A stretch of DNA of 64,000 nucleotides from Sphingomonas paucimobilis NBRC 13935 (GTDB lineage: Bacteria > Pseudomonadota > Alphaproteobacteria > Sphingomonadales > Sphingomonadaceae): NCBI RefSeq assembly GCF_000739895.2, contig NZ_BBJS01000030.1:186001-250000 (forward strand), read 5' to 3'. Below the pieces are notes generated by a model that searched no databases, had not been told where the DNA came from, and saw only the letters and a list, made by a program, of their open reading frames with translations. Made by a program: the position numbers and the translations under genes. This document shows, piece after piece, positions 8,914 through 17,188 of the stretch. Within the stretch, counting starts at the first letter, position 1. Each line of letters opens with the position of its first letter.

Positions 8914-10944
8914 GTGACAGACACGACGCAACGCCTGACGCAGATGGCGATCGACGTGGGCGACGAACAGGTCGTCTTGGAACGGATCAAAGGTTCGGAA
9001 AGGCTGAGCGCGCCGTTCGAGGTGCTGGCCGATATCATTTCGCCTTTGGAAATCGACCTTCAGCCGCATCTCGGCAAACCCGCATCGCTGGCGGTGCTGG
9101 AGGATGGCGAACTCCTGCGCCGCTTCCACGGGCTGGTCACGGCGGGCGAATATGTGAAGGAGACCCAGTCGGGGCATCATTACCGCCTGTCGATCCGCCC
9201 CTGGACCTTCTACCTCGACCAGAACCGGCAGATGGCGATCTATCAGGACAAGACCGTCGTCCAGATCGTCAAGCAGGTGTTCGAAAATGCCGGGGTGCAG
9301 GATGTCGACTATACGCGGCTGGTGCAGCCCCGCGTCACGCGCGGCTATACGGTGCAGTATCGGGAGAGCGATTTCGCCTTCGCCTCGCGCCTGATGGAGG
9401 AGGAGGGAATCTATTATTTCTTCCGCCACGACGCCGATCGTCACGTCATGATCCTGTGCGAGGGTCCCGCTTCGCATCAACCGGGCAAGCCCGCGCGGTT
9501 GAAATACAATGCCAACAGCGTGTCGGTCTTCACCACCGACTCCAAATCGCGGTTCGGCGCGCAGGGCGACTACCTGCAAAGCTGGATCGAACGCGTCGCC
9601 TCCACCGCCGAGGCCAAGGTGACGGTGCGCGATTTCGACTTCGAATCGCCCGACCAGCCGCTGTCGGCCGAGGCGAGCGGCGAAGGCGCCCATCCGCGCG
9701 ACGATCGTGAGATCTTCGTCTATCCCGGCCGCTACACGCGCGAGAAGACCGGGCGCGGCGACCAGGAACAGACGGGGCGCGACCGGGGCCAGGCGCTGCT
9801 CGACGCACAGCGGGCCGCGCGGCGGACCTTTACCGGCACGTCACAGGCAACGGGCCTGACCACCGGCTACCGCGTCAATGTCGAGGATCATCCGGCGGCG
9901 CGGATGAACGGCGCTTACCTCATCACCGCGGCCGAGCATTCGATCGCGGCCGAAAGCTACCGCTCCGGCCAGCAGGAGGACGAGGACGCCTATAATGTGA
10001 AATTCGAGGCGATCCCCGCCGACACCGTCTTCCGCCCTCGCGCCGACACGCCACGTCCGCGTGTGCAGGGACTGGAGTCAGCGATCGTCACCGGACCACC
10101 GGGCGAGACGATCTATACCGACGAATATGGGCGGGTGAAGGTCCGTTTCCACTGGGACCGCGCCGACACGCCGGGCGAGCGATCGACCTGCTGGATACGC
10201 GTGTCGCAGACCGGCGGGCTGGGGAACGTCATCCTGCCGCGCGTCGGGCATGAGGTGCTGGTCGACTTTCTCGACGGCGATCCCGACCGCCCGCTGGTCG
10301 TCGGGCGCGTCTTCAACAAGGCGCATATGCCGGTCTATGAACTGCCCGCGAACAAGACGCGCGCGGTGTGGCGCACGCTGACCTATGGGCCCTCGGGACA
10401 ATATCCCGAGACCGAGGATCTCGACAGCGGCACCAACCGGACTTCCAACGAAATCCGTTTCGAGGACAAGGGCGGCCAGGAAGAGCTGTTCATCCATGCC
10501 GAGCGCGACATGAACAGCCGCGTTCGCTTCGACGAAAGCCGCCATGTCGGCCACAACCAGCAACGCCGGGTCGGACTGGATCGCACGACCAATATCGGTC
10601 GCGACGACACCAAGACGATCGGGCGTGACCGCAACACCCATGTCGTGGGCAAGGACGACCTGTTGGTCGACGGCACGCTGTCGATCGAATCCAAGACGTC
10701 GATCACGCTGCGCGTGGGTAATTCGGTGATCGTCATGAAGCCCGGCGAAATCGTCATCCAGTCGCCGCATGTCGAAGTGCAGGCGACCACCGATGCGATC
10801 GTCAATGGCGGCGCAACGACCAAGATCAACGGGACGGCCACGCTGATCCTGAATGGCGGCACGACGCAGATCAATCCCGAGGGACTGGGCGAGGGTAGCT
10901 TCGGCACGCCGATGACGCTGGGACCGGCGGCGGGCGAAGGCTGA
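8914..10944 (+). CDS. vgrG: T6SS spike protein VgrG (TssI)
   Basis: The protein is 676 residues if started at GTG 8914, six bases after a GGGAG ribosome site; a TTG at 8911 is closer than usual. It has the gp27-like base (LSAPFEVLADIIS, RYTREKTGRGDQEQTGRDRG), the OB-fold signature EYGRVKVRFHWDR, then SCWIRVSQ-type residues (here STCWIRVSQTGGLGN) and PRVGHEVLVDFLDGDPDRPL. A gp5-type repeated beta-helix follows, with GHNQQRRVGLDRTTNIGRDD. The C-terminus ends after the helix with no added effector domain. It sits at the tip of the T6SS tube; any effector must be carried by partners. Confidence 0.95.
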   Translation: MTDTTQRLTQMAIDVGDEQVVLERIKGSERLSAPFEVLADIISPLEIDLQPHLGKPASLAVLEDGELLRRFHGLVTAGEYVKETQSGHHYRLSIRPWTFYLDQNRQMAIYQDKTVVQIVKQVFENAGVQDVDYTRLVQPRVTRGYTVQYRESDFAFASRLMEEEGIYYFFRHDADRHVMILCEGPASHQPGKPARLKYNANSVSVFTTDSKSRFGAQGDYLQSWIERVASTAEAKVTVRDFDFESPDQPLSAEASGEGAHPRDDREIFVYPGRYTREKTGRGDQEQTGRDRGQALLDAQRAARRTFTGTSQATGLTTGYRVNVEDHPAARMNGAYLITAAEHSIAAESYRSGQQEDEDAYNVKFEAIPADTVFRPRADTPRPRVQGLESAIVTGPPGETIYTDEYGRVKVRFHWDRADTPGERSTCWIRVSQTGGLGNVILPRVGHEVLVDFLDGDPDRPLVVGRVFNKAHMPVYELPANKTRAVWRTLTYGPSGQYPETEDLDSGTNRTSNEIRFEDKGGQEELFIHAERDMNSRVRFDESRHVGHNQQRRVGLDRTTNIGRDDTKTIGRDRNTHVVGKDDLLVDGTLSIESKTSITLRVGNSVIVMKPGEIVIQSPHVEVQATTDAIVNGGATTKINGTATLILNGGTTQINPEGLGEGSFGTPMTLGPAAGEG

Positions 10945-10948
10945 CCGG

Positions 10949-11533
10949 ATGGTGGGTCAAGAAACGAAAGGCTGGGACGCGGTGCGGCTGACCGAGGCGC
11001 GGCAGGTGCTGGCGCTGATGGGTGTCGATCGCGACGAATGGCCGCCGGCCACGCTGTCGGTCATCGCCCATTATGACGCCCTGCGCGCGGCCAACCGACG
11101 CTCGGCGGCCCTTGATTATCTGGCCCATGCCCTGCCCCGCCTGGAGGCGATCGGCTGGGCCGCTCGGGTCGTGTCGGATGCGGCCCGCCGTGATCCACCG
11201 CCGCCGCGCCGCCGGCACGCGCTCGACGTCGCTCTGCGCTGGCTGGATGCACCGAGCGAAGAGCATCGCCGCGCGGCGGGTGACGCCGCCGACGTGATCC
11301 CACGCCCGGTGCCCGAACGGCTTCTGGCCTCCGCCGTATTCTTCTCCGGCGGTTCGATCGCCGCCCCCGGTCAGCCGGCCGTGCCCCCGCCCGAGCATGT
11401 CCCCGCCCGGTACGTCGCCGGAGCGATCGACGCCACATGCCGCCAGGCCTCCGACCCCGCTGCCGCATTCACCGCTGCGCTGGCACTGGGGGAAGCCGTG
11501 GCCGCTCAGGGGCTGGCAGCCTTCGACCGATGA
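10949..11533 (+). CDS. T6SS-linked protein of unknown function
   Basis: A 194-residue protein four bases after vgrG and overlapping tagH by four bases (ATGA), so it is part of the same operon. It is alanine- and arginine-rich and predicted helical, with DEWPPATLSVIAHYDALRAA near the N-terminus and SDPAAAFTAALALGEAVA near the end. It has no signal peptide or membrane segment. It resembles the uncharacterised helical proteins (I think DUF6931-type) found beside vgrG in some alphaproteobacterial T6SS clusters, but that name is from memory. It could be an adaptor, regulator or immunity-like factor; nothing in the sequence decides. Confidence 0.72.
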   Translation: MVGQETKGWDAVRLTEARQVLALMGVDRDEWPPATLSVIAHYDALRAANRRSAALDYLAHALPRLEAIGWAARVVSDAARRDPPPPRRRHALDVALRWLDAPSEEHRRAAGDAADVIPRPVPERLLASAVFFSGGSIAAPGQPAVPPPEHVPARYVAGAIDATCRQASDPAAAFTAALALGEAVAAQGLAAFDR

Positions 11534-13035
11534 CCCTGACCCTTTCCATCGAAGGCGCGCGTCGCCTCGACAATGGCTCGCCCGCTGAGCTCGTCCTGCA
11601 TCGCCGGGGCGCGATAATCGGCCGCGCCGCCACCTGCGACTGGGCGCTGCCCGATCCGACCCGCCATGTCTCATCGCGGCATTTCGAAATCCGCTATGAT
11701 GGCGGCCAATATGTGCTGATCGATTGCAGCACCAATGGGACGACATTGGCGCAGACCGGCGAACGGCTGACGGCCCCGCATCGCATCGCCGATGGCGATC
11801 GCTTCCATGTCGGCGCGTTCGTGATCGCGGCGCGCCTGACGGGCCGGGCTGATGGATCGCAACCCGCAGCCGCAGAAAACGCCGAGCCGGTATGGCGCGG
11901 CTGGGACGATGCCGTCCCCGCACCCGGCATCGCCCCAAGCCAAGCCACGCCGCCACCGGCCAGCGACGGATGGGGCCCCGCCCCCACCCCGGCCGGCTCG
12001 AGCCCTGGGTGGGATGCGGTGCCGACACCGCCTTCGACACCGAGCGGTTCGAGGTGGCAGCCTCAGATCGGCCCGAGCCTGGCGCGCCCCGACGACCACC
12101 GCGCCGCCGCCGGCTGGGACGCACGGCCGACGCCGCCCGCGCCCCCGGCCCGTGGCGGCTGGCAACCCGATGCCGCCGCCGCGCTGCCGCCCGTCGCCTC
12201 GACCTGGGAAGCAGCGACCCCGCCACCGCCGCCCGCCTCTCCCTGGTCCAGCGCGGCGCCGTCGCATCCGACCCCTTTGTCCCCGGACGATCTCTGGGGA
12301 CGGATTGCGGAGGGCAATGTCGTGGACTGGGCGCGCGGCGGCTTCGGACAGCCGAGCGAGCCGGTTCGCGATCCCCTGGGCCTTGCCCCCGCATCGGGTG
12401 CGGCCGCCCTGCCGCCCGAGCGACCGGTTCCGCCACAGGCGCCCGCCGCGCCATCGGCTGGCCCCGATGCGCTGACCGCTTTCGCCCAGGCGGCAGGACT
12501 CGATCCGTCTCGCTTGGGCCCCGACGACGCGGCCCGTGCGGGCGCGCTGTTCCGGCGGCTTGTGGCGGGCCTGGTCGTGATGGTCGAGGCCCGCGCGCGC
12601 GCTAAGGCGCAATTGGGGGCCGAGGCGACCGCCTTCAGTCCCGGCGGACATAATCCGCTCAAATATGCCCGCACACCCGATGAGGCGGTGGCGATGCTGC
12701 TCGGCCCGGCGCAACCCGGCTTCATGGACGCCGACCAGGCGATCGAGGATGCGTTCCAGGATCTGCAATCGCATCAGGTCGCGACGCTGCGGGCGATGCA
12801 GGGTGCCTTGCGCACCACGCTGGAGCGCTTCTCCCCCTCCGCCATCCGGGCTCGTGCCGAGGCTGGCGGTGTGATCGAGCGCATCCTCCCCGCCGCCCGC
12901 GACGCCGCGCTATGGCAAGCCTATGAGCGCGAATTCGGCGGCGTCGCGCAGGGCTCGGACGAGGCGTTTCTCGACATGTTCGCCAAGGAATTCCGCCAGG
13001 CCTATAATGAGCAGTCCCGCCGCAAAACGACCTGA
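11530..13035 (+). CDS. tagH: T6SS FHA-domain protein TagH
   Basis: The protein is 501 residues from ATG 11530, which overlaps the upstream stop (ATGA); more upstream starts would run into the previous gene. The N-terminal FHA domain (about residues 1-95) has GRAATCDWALPDPTRHVSSR, then FEIRYDGGQYVLIDCSTNGT, the expected phosphothreonine-binding loops. A long Pro/Ala-rich linker (about 115-310) leads to the conserved type VI FHA C-terminal domain, with AFSPGGHNPLKYARTPDEAV and FLDMFAKEFRQAYNEQS. In other bacteria such proteins link T6SS activity to Thr phosphorylation; the matching kinase/phosphatase is not in this window. Confidence 0.93.
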   Translation: MTLTLSIEGARRLDNGSPAELVLHRRGAIIGRAATCDWALPDPTRHVSSRHFEIRYDGGQYVLIDCSTNGTTLAQTGERLTAPHRIADGDRFHVGAFVIAARLTGRADGSQPAAAENAEPVWRGWDDAVPAPGIAPSQATPPPASDGWGPAPTPAGSSPGWDAVPTPPSTPSGSRWQPQIGPSLARPDDHRAAAGWDARPTPPAPPARGGWQPDAAAALPPVASTWEAATPPPPPASPWSSAAPSHPTPLSPDDLWGRIAEGNVVDWARGGFGQPSEPVRDPLGLAPASGAAALPPERPVPPQAPAAPSAGPDALTAFAQAAGLDPSRLGPDDAARAGALFRRLVAGLVVMVEARARAKAQLGAEATAFSPGGHNPLKYARTPDEAVAMLLGPAQPGFMDADQAIEDAFQDLQSHQVATLRAMQGALRTTLERFSPSAIRARAEAGGVIERILPAARDAALWQAYEREFGGVAQGSDEAFLDMFAKEFRQAYNEQSRRKTT

Positions 13036-13311
13036 CACCCGGACCGAGGCCGTTCCGCCAAATACGTTATCCTGAACAGCGGCGTAGGATGCTGCCGCGA
13101 AGTCGGTGATCGACGGTTTTGGGCGCGATAGGATCATGATGCTCAAGCGTCGCATAAGGATGCACGACCAAATCGAGCGTATCTGCCTTCCTGATATTCC
13201 AGGCGGCCGTGGAAACTACATACCCGCATCGTTAGGATCGGGCGCTTGCGGGGTTACCATGTCTCGTAACGGACATGAGCCGAACAGATCCGCGTCGCAC
13301 CAAAGGACGAC
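13036..13311. other. Intergenic stretch after the T6SS unit, no gene supported
   Basis: About 275 bases of mixed composition. Short open frames exist on both strands but none shows a recognisable family or a convincing ribosome site. No terminator hairpin was evident immediately after tagH. Confidence 0.4.
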
Positions 13312-13797
13312 ATCGCCCATAAGATTACACCTTGCAGCACCCTGCTGATCGCCGCTGCCGGCCCCGCTACCGCGCAGGCTCCCGACCACACGGACAGGGG
13401 TGTTCGGGCTATAGCGGTCAGGTTTCAGCATGCGATCCGCCACCGGGCCAAGGCGGAGTTCCTGTCACTCTTTCTCAATCTGGCTGCCACCAACTGGCAG
13501 GAGGTCATGAATGTGAGGGCCGTGGCGACAGACGCCTCAAGCAAGGGCGTCAAGGCGGCCTATTTCCCCGGAAACAATCCGGTCGCGTTCATCGACAGCA
13601 TCGTTGCCCGAAAGGGGAACGCCGACGAGAATTTCAGCAACATCCGTATCGCAGGCGATGGTGGATCGGCTGCGATGTCGTTCGACTATGCGTTCAAGAT
13701 CGACGACGTGGTCCCGAACTCTGGCATGGAACATTGGCTTCTTGTAAACACGAACAATGGATGGCGGATCGTATCGGTGGCTTGGTCGGTGAAATGA
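13312..13797 (+). CDS. NTF2/SnoaL-like secreted protein lacking a standard start codon
   Basis: A continuous frame runs from the stop at 13276 to the stop at 13795-13797. From ATC 13312 it reads MAHKITPCSTLLIAAAGPA-TAQA, a convincing signal peptide. A small-protein core follows, with RFQHAIRHRAKAEFLSLFLN, then NWQEVMNV, then HWLLVNTNNGWRIVSVAWS, the layout of NTF2-like (SnoaL/DUF4440) domains. An AAAGGA ribosome site (13302-13307) lies four bases before ATC 13312, but no ATG, GTG or TTG begins the signal peptide; the first in-frame ATG (13507) would remove it and a third of the domain. Either a rare start is used or the start codon has been lost. It ends 13 bases before the beta-lactamase gene, so they may share a transcript. 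Confidence 0.5.
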   Translation: MAHKITPCSTLLIAAAGPATAQAPDHTDRGVRAIAVRFQHAIRHRAKAEFLSLFLNLAATNWQEVMNVRAVATDASSKGVKAAYFPGNNPVAFIDSIVARKGNADENFSNIRIAGDGGSAAMSFDYAFKIDDVVPNSGMEHWLLVNTNNGWRIVSVAWSVK

Positions 13798-13810
13798 CGA
13801 TGGTCGGACA

Positions 13811-14704
13811 ATGAATCGCCGCGATCTGATGCTGTCGATTGGCGCGAGCCTGGCCTTGGGAGGTCGCGCTGACGCGGGGACGTCCATGCGCGATCCGACC
13901 GCCCGTCTCCGGGCAATCGAGCGGGCGTCGGGCGGCAGGCTAGGCGCGTTCGTTCTCGACACCGGTAGCGGACGCAGCTTCGGATGGCGCGCCGACGAGC
14001 GCTTCTGTCACTGCTCGACGTTCAAATTGTCATTGGCCGCCATGGCGCTCCGGGAAGCCGATGCCGGCCGCCTCGACCTGATGGAGACGCTCGCCTTCAG
14101 CCGAGCCGACATCGTCGCCTACTCCCCGATCGTCGAGGAAAATCTGGATAAGGGCAAGCTGCCGATCCTGGCGCTGGCGCAAGCCGTGCAGATCACGAGC
14201 GACAATGCCGCTGCGAACGTGCTCATGCACCGCCTGGGAGGGCCCGCCGCGCTCACGCGGTTCTGGCGCGAAATCGGGGACGCCGTGAGCCGGCTCGACG
14301 GCTACGAACCCGCCATCAACGTGATCCCGCCCGGCACGCAGGAGAACAGCACCACACCAAGAGCGATGGCCGAAACGGTGCGGCGGATCGTCCTTGGCGA
14401 CGTGCTACGCCCAGCCAGCCGCGATCGGCTGCGCAGCTGGATGGCGGCGACGCAGAGCGGATCGAAGCGCATACGGGCGGGCCTTCCTGCTGATTGGCAT
14501 GGATTCGACAAGACCGGCACGGGCATGCGTCCCGGCATCGGCAACAAGACCAACGACCTGGCGGTTCTCATGCCGCCAAAAGGTCGCAGCCCCCTGGTCG
14601 TGACAGGGTATTTCGAAAACCCGTCCTTCTCCGAGGATGTGCGGCCGGCGGACGAGGCGGTCCTGAAGATGCTTGGCAGATTGGCCGTGGCATGGAACGG
14701 GTAG
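13811..14704 (+). CDS. Class A (serine) beta-lactamase
   Basis: A 297-residue precursor. The export signal begins MNRRDLMLSIGASLALGG and, with its RRDLML motif, may be a Tat signal. All class A elements are present: S69-T-F-K72, S130-D-N132, E166 in the omega loop (YEPAIN) and K234-T-G236. These numbers are residues of this ORF and happen to match Ambler numbering closely. C68 precedes the catalytic serine, but the second cysteine of the carbapenemase disulfide (after KTGT) is absent: the sequence is KTGTGM. Residue 164 is Gly where many enzymes have Arg. It should hydrolyse penicillins or cephalosporins in the periplasm; the spectrum cannot be read from sequence. Confidence 0.92.
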   Translation: MNRRDLMLSIGASLALGGRADAGTSMRDPTARLRAIERASGGRLGAFVLDTGSGRSFGWRADERFCHCSTFKLSLAAMALREADAGRLDLMETLAFSRADIVAYSPIVEENLDKGKLPILALAQAVQITSDNAAANVLMHRLGGPAALTRFWREIGDAVSRLDGYEPAINVIPPGTQENSTTPRAMAETVRRIVLGDVLRPASRDRLRSWMAATQSGSKRIRAGLPADWHGFDKTGTGMRPGIGNKTNDLAVLMPPKGRSPLVVTGYFENPSFSEDVRPADEAVLKMLGRLAVAWNG

Positions 14705-15042
14705 GCTCATTCCCCAAATAGCATTCCAACGGGAAAGGCGTCGCCGCCATGGCGGAATGGCGAGCCGCTTCCGCTTGGATCCGCGAGTCCGATCAACTGG
14801 AACCAACATTAGGCCAAGGGATCGGCGATGATCGCGTCTTCCATATCGGTGCAGTGATGCGGAGCTGATGGGGTCAGCCACGGTTGGCCGCACCCTGCTA
14901 CGACCGGTAGCGACACCTGCTGACACCGCAAACGCCTGGATCGCCTGCCAACCTCCCGCAGGGAAACCAGGACATGGCGCTACCATTTCAAGACGTTCGC
15001 GTTCGTCCTTTTATGCCGACGACCCCAGATAATCCTTATGGA
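14705..15042. other. Intergenic stretch between bla and sod, no gene supported
   Basis: 338 bases between convergently oriented genes (bla on plus, sod on minus). Open frames on either strand are short or are extensions of neighbouring shadows, and none is recognisable. No clear terminator, repeat or insertion sequence end was seen. Confidence 0.4.
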
Positions 15043-15729
15043 TCACCCTCGGCTGGCGGCGAAACGCTCGGACACCGTCTTCCAATCGACCACCTGCCAC
15101 CAGCCATCGAGATATTCGGCCCGGCGGTTGCGATGCTTCAGATAATAGGCGTGTTCCCAGAGGTCGTTGCCGAGCAGCGGCGTGCCGGGCACCTCGGCCA
15201 CGTTCATCAGCGGATTGTCCTGGTTGGGCGTCGAGGTGATCGCCAGCTTGCCGTCCTTCCCCACGATCAGCCACACCCAGCCCGAGCCGAACCGCCCCGT
15301 GCCGGCCGCGCCAAACGCCGCCTTCATCTTCTCCATCGATCCGAACGCGGTCTCGATCGCGCGGGCCAGTTCAGGTGACGGTTGGCCACCGGTGCCGGGG
15401 CGGGTCATCGTCTTCCAGAAAAAGCCATGGTTCCAGTGGCCGCCGGCATTGTTCCGGACCGCCGCCGGCACCGATCCGGCCTGTGCCAGCAAGTCCTCCA
15501 GCGAACGGGCCGCCAGTGCCGGATTGGCCGCAACCGCCTTGTTGAGAGCATCGACATAGGCCTGATGATGCCTGTCATGGTGCAGCGTCATGGTTTCCGC
15601 ATCGATCACCGGCTCCAGCGCGGTCGCCGGATAGGGCAGCGGCGCCAGCGTAAAGGGGGCGGTCACCGCCCGCTCCTGCGCGGCGGCGGGCATGGCGATG
15701 ACGGCGAGGCAGGCGAGCCAGTATTTCAT
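15043..15729 (-). CDS. Secreted superoxide dismutase, Mn/Fe type
   Basis: The protein is 228 residues from ATG 15729, chosen because a signal peptide (MKYWLACLAVIAMPAAAQ) begins exactly there; the frame is open further upstream but looks non-coding. The metal ligands of the Fe/Mn family are present: H50 (in TLHHDRHH), H101 (in GGHWNHGFFW), D189 and H193 (in DLWEHAYYLKHRNRR). Q170 in the NQDNP motif is typical of Mn or cambialistic rather than Fe-only enzymes. It would remove superoxide outside the cytoplasm. The next gene upstream is the zinc-type GTPase, on the same strand with a 58-base gap. Confidence 0.92.
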   Translation of the reverse strand: MKYWLACLAVIAMPAAAQERAVTAPFTLAPLPYPATALEPVIDAETMTLHHDRHHQAYVDALNKAVAANPALAARSLEDLLAQAGSVPAAVRNNAGGHWNHGFFWKTMTRPGTGGQPSPELARAIETAFGSMEKMKAAFGAAGTGRFGSGWVWLIVGKDGKLAITSTPNQDNPLMNVAEVPGTPLLGNDLWEHAYYLKHRNRRAEYLDGWWQVVDWKTVSERFAASRG

Positions 15730-15787
15730 CGAGATCGTCTCCGCTTTAGAGTCCTTTGCTCGGTCCTGGCCCGATCGGCGCCGAGCG

Positions 15788-17023
15788 TCATTCCGCGGCC
15801 TGCAACTGGCGCTCACCCCATGCGGGGAACGGATCGCGCAGCCCCGTCCACAATGCCGGGGTGAACGCAGCCGTAGGCACCAGACAGGCATCAAGCCCCT
15901 GCCGGATGCGCGCTTCGTCCATGCCGATACCGATGAACACCAGTTCCTGGCGCCGGTCGCCCCAGACGGGGTCCCAGTGCCGCGCGACGAATTCCTCGAA
16001 TTGTCCGTCGTCGGGCCATTGGCTCTTCGGGACCGACGCCCACCAGCGGCCCATGCGCGACGTCATCGTCTGGCTTCCCGCCACCGCCAGTTCGCCGACC
16101 CAGTCGGGCCGTGTCGCCAGCCAGAAATGGCCCTTGGCCCGCACCACATGGTCGAGCCCGCCCGTCGTCAGAAAGGCGTGGAACTTCGCCGGATCAAAGG
16201 GCGCGCGGGCGCGATAGACGAAGCTCTCGATGCCATATTCCTCCGTCTCGGGCTGGTGGTGCGCATAGCCATAGAGTTCCTTGGCCCAGAGCGGGTGACG
16301 CGCCGCCTTCTCCTCATCGAACAGGCCGGTGGCGAGCACGAGGTCGAGATCGACGCGGGCCTGATCGGCCGCCACGATGACCGCATCGGCATTGAGGCTG
16401 GCGACCAGCTTCTTCACCACGGCGAGTTGTTCGGGCGACACGGACGACGCCTTGTTGACGACCACCACATCGGCGAATTCGATCTGTTCGACCAGCAGGC
16501 CGACCAAGCTGCGTGTATCGTCCTCACCCAGCGTCTCGCCGCGATCGGCGAGGAAATCCTGGCTGGAATAATCGGCAAGCAGATTGATCGCGTCGACCAC
16601 GGTCACCATCGTATCGAGCCGCGCCGCATCGCCCAGCGACACGCCATCCTCGTCACGGAAGGAAAAGGTGGTGGCGACCGGCAGCGGTTCGGAAATGCCG
16701 GTCGACTCGATCACCAGATAGTCGAACCGCCCGGCCTCAGCCAGCGCGCGAACCTCGGCCAGCAGATCGTCGCGCAGCGTGCAGCAGATGCAGCCATTGG
16801 TCATCTCGACCAGCGCTTCCTCGGAGCGCGACAGTGCCGCCTCGCCGCCGCGCACCAGGTCGGCGTCGATATTCACTTCCGACATGTCGTTGACGATCAC
16901 CGCCACCCGTCGCCCTTCACGATTGGCGAGGATGTGGTTGAGCAGCGTCGTCTTTCCTGCGCCAAGGAAACCGGAAAGGACCGTGACCGGCAGGCGGCGA
17001 TCGGATTGGAGAAGGGTTGCCAT
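15788..17023 (-). CDS. COG0523 (CobW/ZigA-type) metallochaperone GTPase 1
   Basis: The protein is 411 residues from ATG 17023; an ATG at 17032 adds three residues but has a poorer ribosome site. Walker A GFLGAGKT (18-25), the metal-binding CICC motif (78-81, in [16 protein letters not shown]), ESTGISEP and NKASS (the guanine-specificity position) define the G3E GTPase fold. The CobW C-terminal domain follows ([20 protein letters not shown]). The long C-terminal domain with [11 protein letters not shown] resembles ZigA/ZNG1-like proteins linked to zinc limitation. A possible Zur site lies just upstream (17041-17061), and a second family member is divergent. The zinc role is inferred. Confidence 0.88.
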   Translation of the reverse strand: MATLLQSDRRLPVTVLSGFLGAGKTTLLNHILANREGRRVAVIVNDMSEVNIDADLVRGGEAALSRSEEALVEMTNGCICCTLRDDLLAEVRALAEAGRFDYLVIESTGISEPLPVATTFSFRDEDGVSLGDAARLDTMVTVVDAINLLADYSSQDFLADRGETLGEDDTRSLVGLLVEQIEFADVVVVNKASSVSPEQLAVVKKLVASLNADAVIVAADQARVDLDLVLATGLFDEEKAARHPLWAKELYGYAHHQPETEEYGIESFVYRARAPFDPAKFHAFLTTGGLDHVVRAKGHFWLATRPDWVGELAVAGSQTMTSRMGRWWASVPKSQWPDDGQFEEFVARHWDPVWGDRRQELVFIGIGMDEARIRQGLDACLVPTAAFTPALWTGLRDPFPAWGERQLQAAE

Positions 17024-17040
17024 AGCGATCATCCAATGAG

Positions 17041-17061
17041 ATACGTTACAACATTACATAT
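17041..17061. promoter_or_regulatory. Imperfect 21-bp dyad, possible Zur box
   Basis: The dyad is centred at 17051, with outer arms ATA...TAT and inner GT.A...T.AC pairs; six of ten positions are paired. It sits between two divergent COG0523 GTPase genes, the usual place and target type for Zur. It is AT-rich against a GC-rich background. The match to a Zur consensus is from memory and not exact. Confidence 0.4.
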
Positions 17062-17077
17062 ACGGAGAAGTGAAACG

Positions 17078-17188
17078 ATGTCCAGTGGCCTTCAGATGAC
17101 GGCTTTGGTCCTGTGCCCTGATATCCCCTGCTCACTGAGGCCCATATTCTCGACCTGCCCCGCCTATCTGTCGGGCGACGACGCATGA
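17078..17188 (+). CDS. Possible 36-residue Cys-containing microprotein or leader
   Basis: ATG 17078 opens a 36-codon frame with a GGAG ribosome site 10 bases upstream (17064-17067). Its stop overlaps the start of the COG0523 gene (ATGA at 17185-17188), a typical translational coupling arrangement. The peptide has three cysteines, two in a CPDIPC pattern and one in a following TCP, and no clear membrane segment. It could be a small metal-binding peptide, a translated leader controlling the GTPase, or chance. No family is recognised. Confidence 0.4.
   Translation: MSSGLQMTALVLCPDIPCSLRPIFSTCPAYLSGDDA

Noticed and set aside
13106..13348. An 80-codon frame after the T6SS FHA gene
   Set aside because: No recognisable product; it overlaps the better supported signal-peptide frame that begins at 13312.
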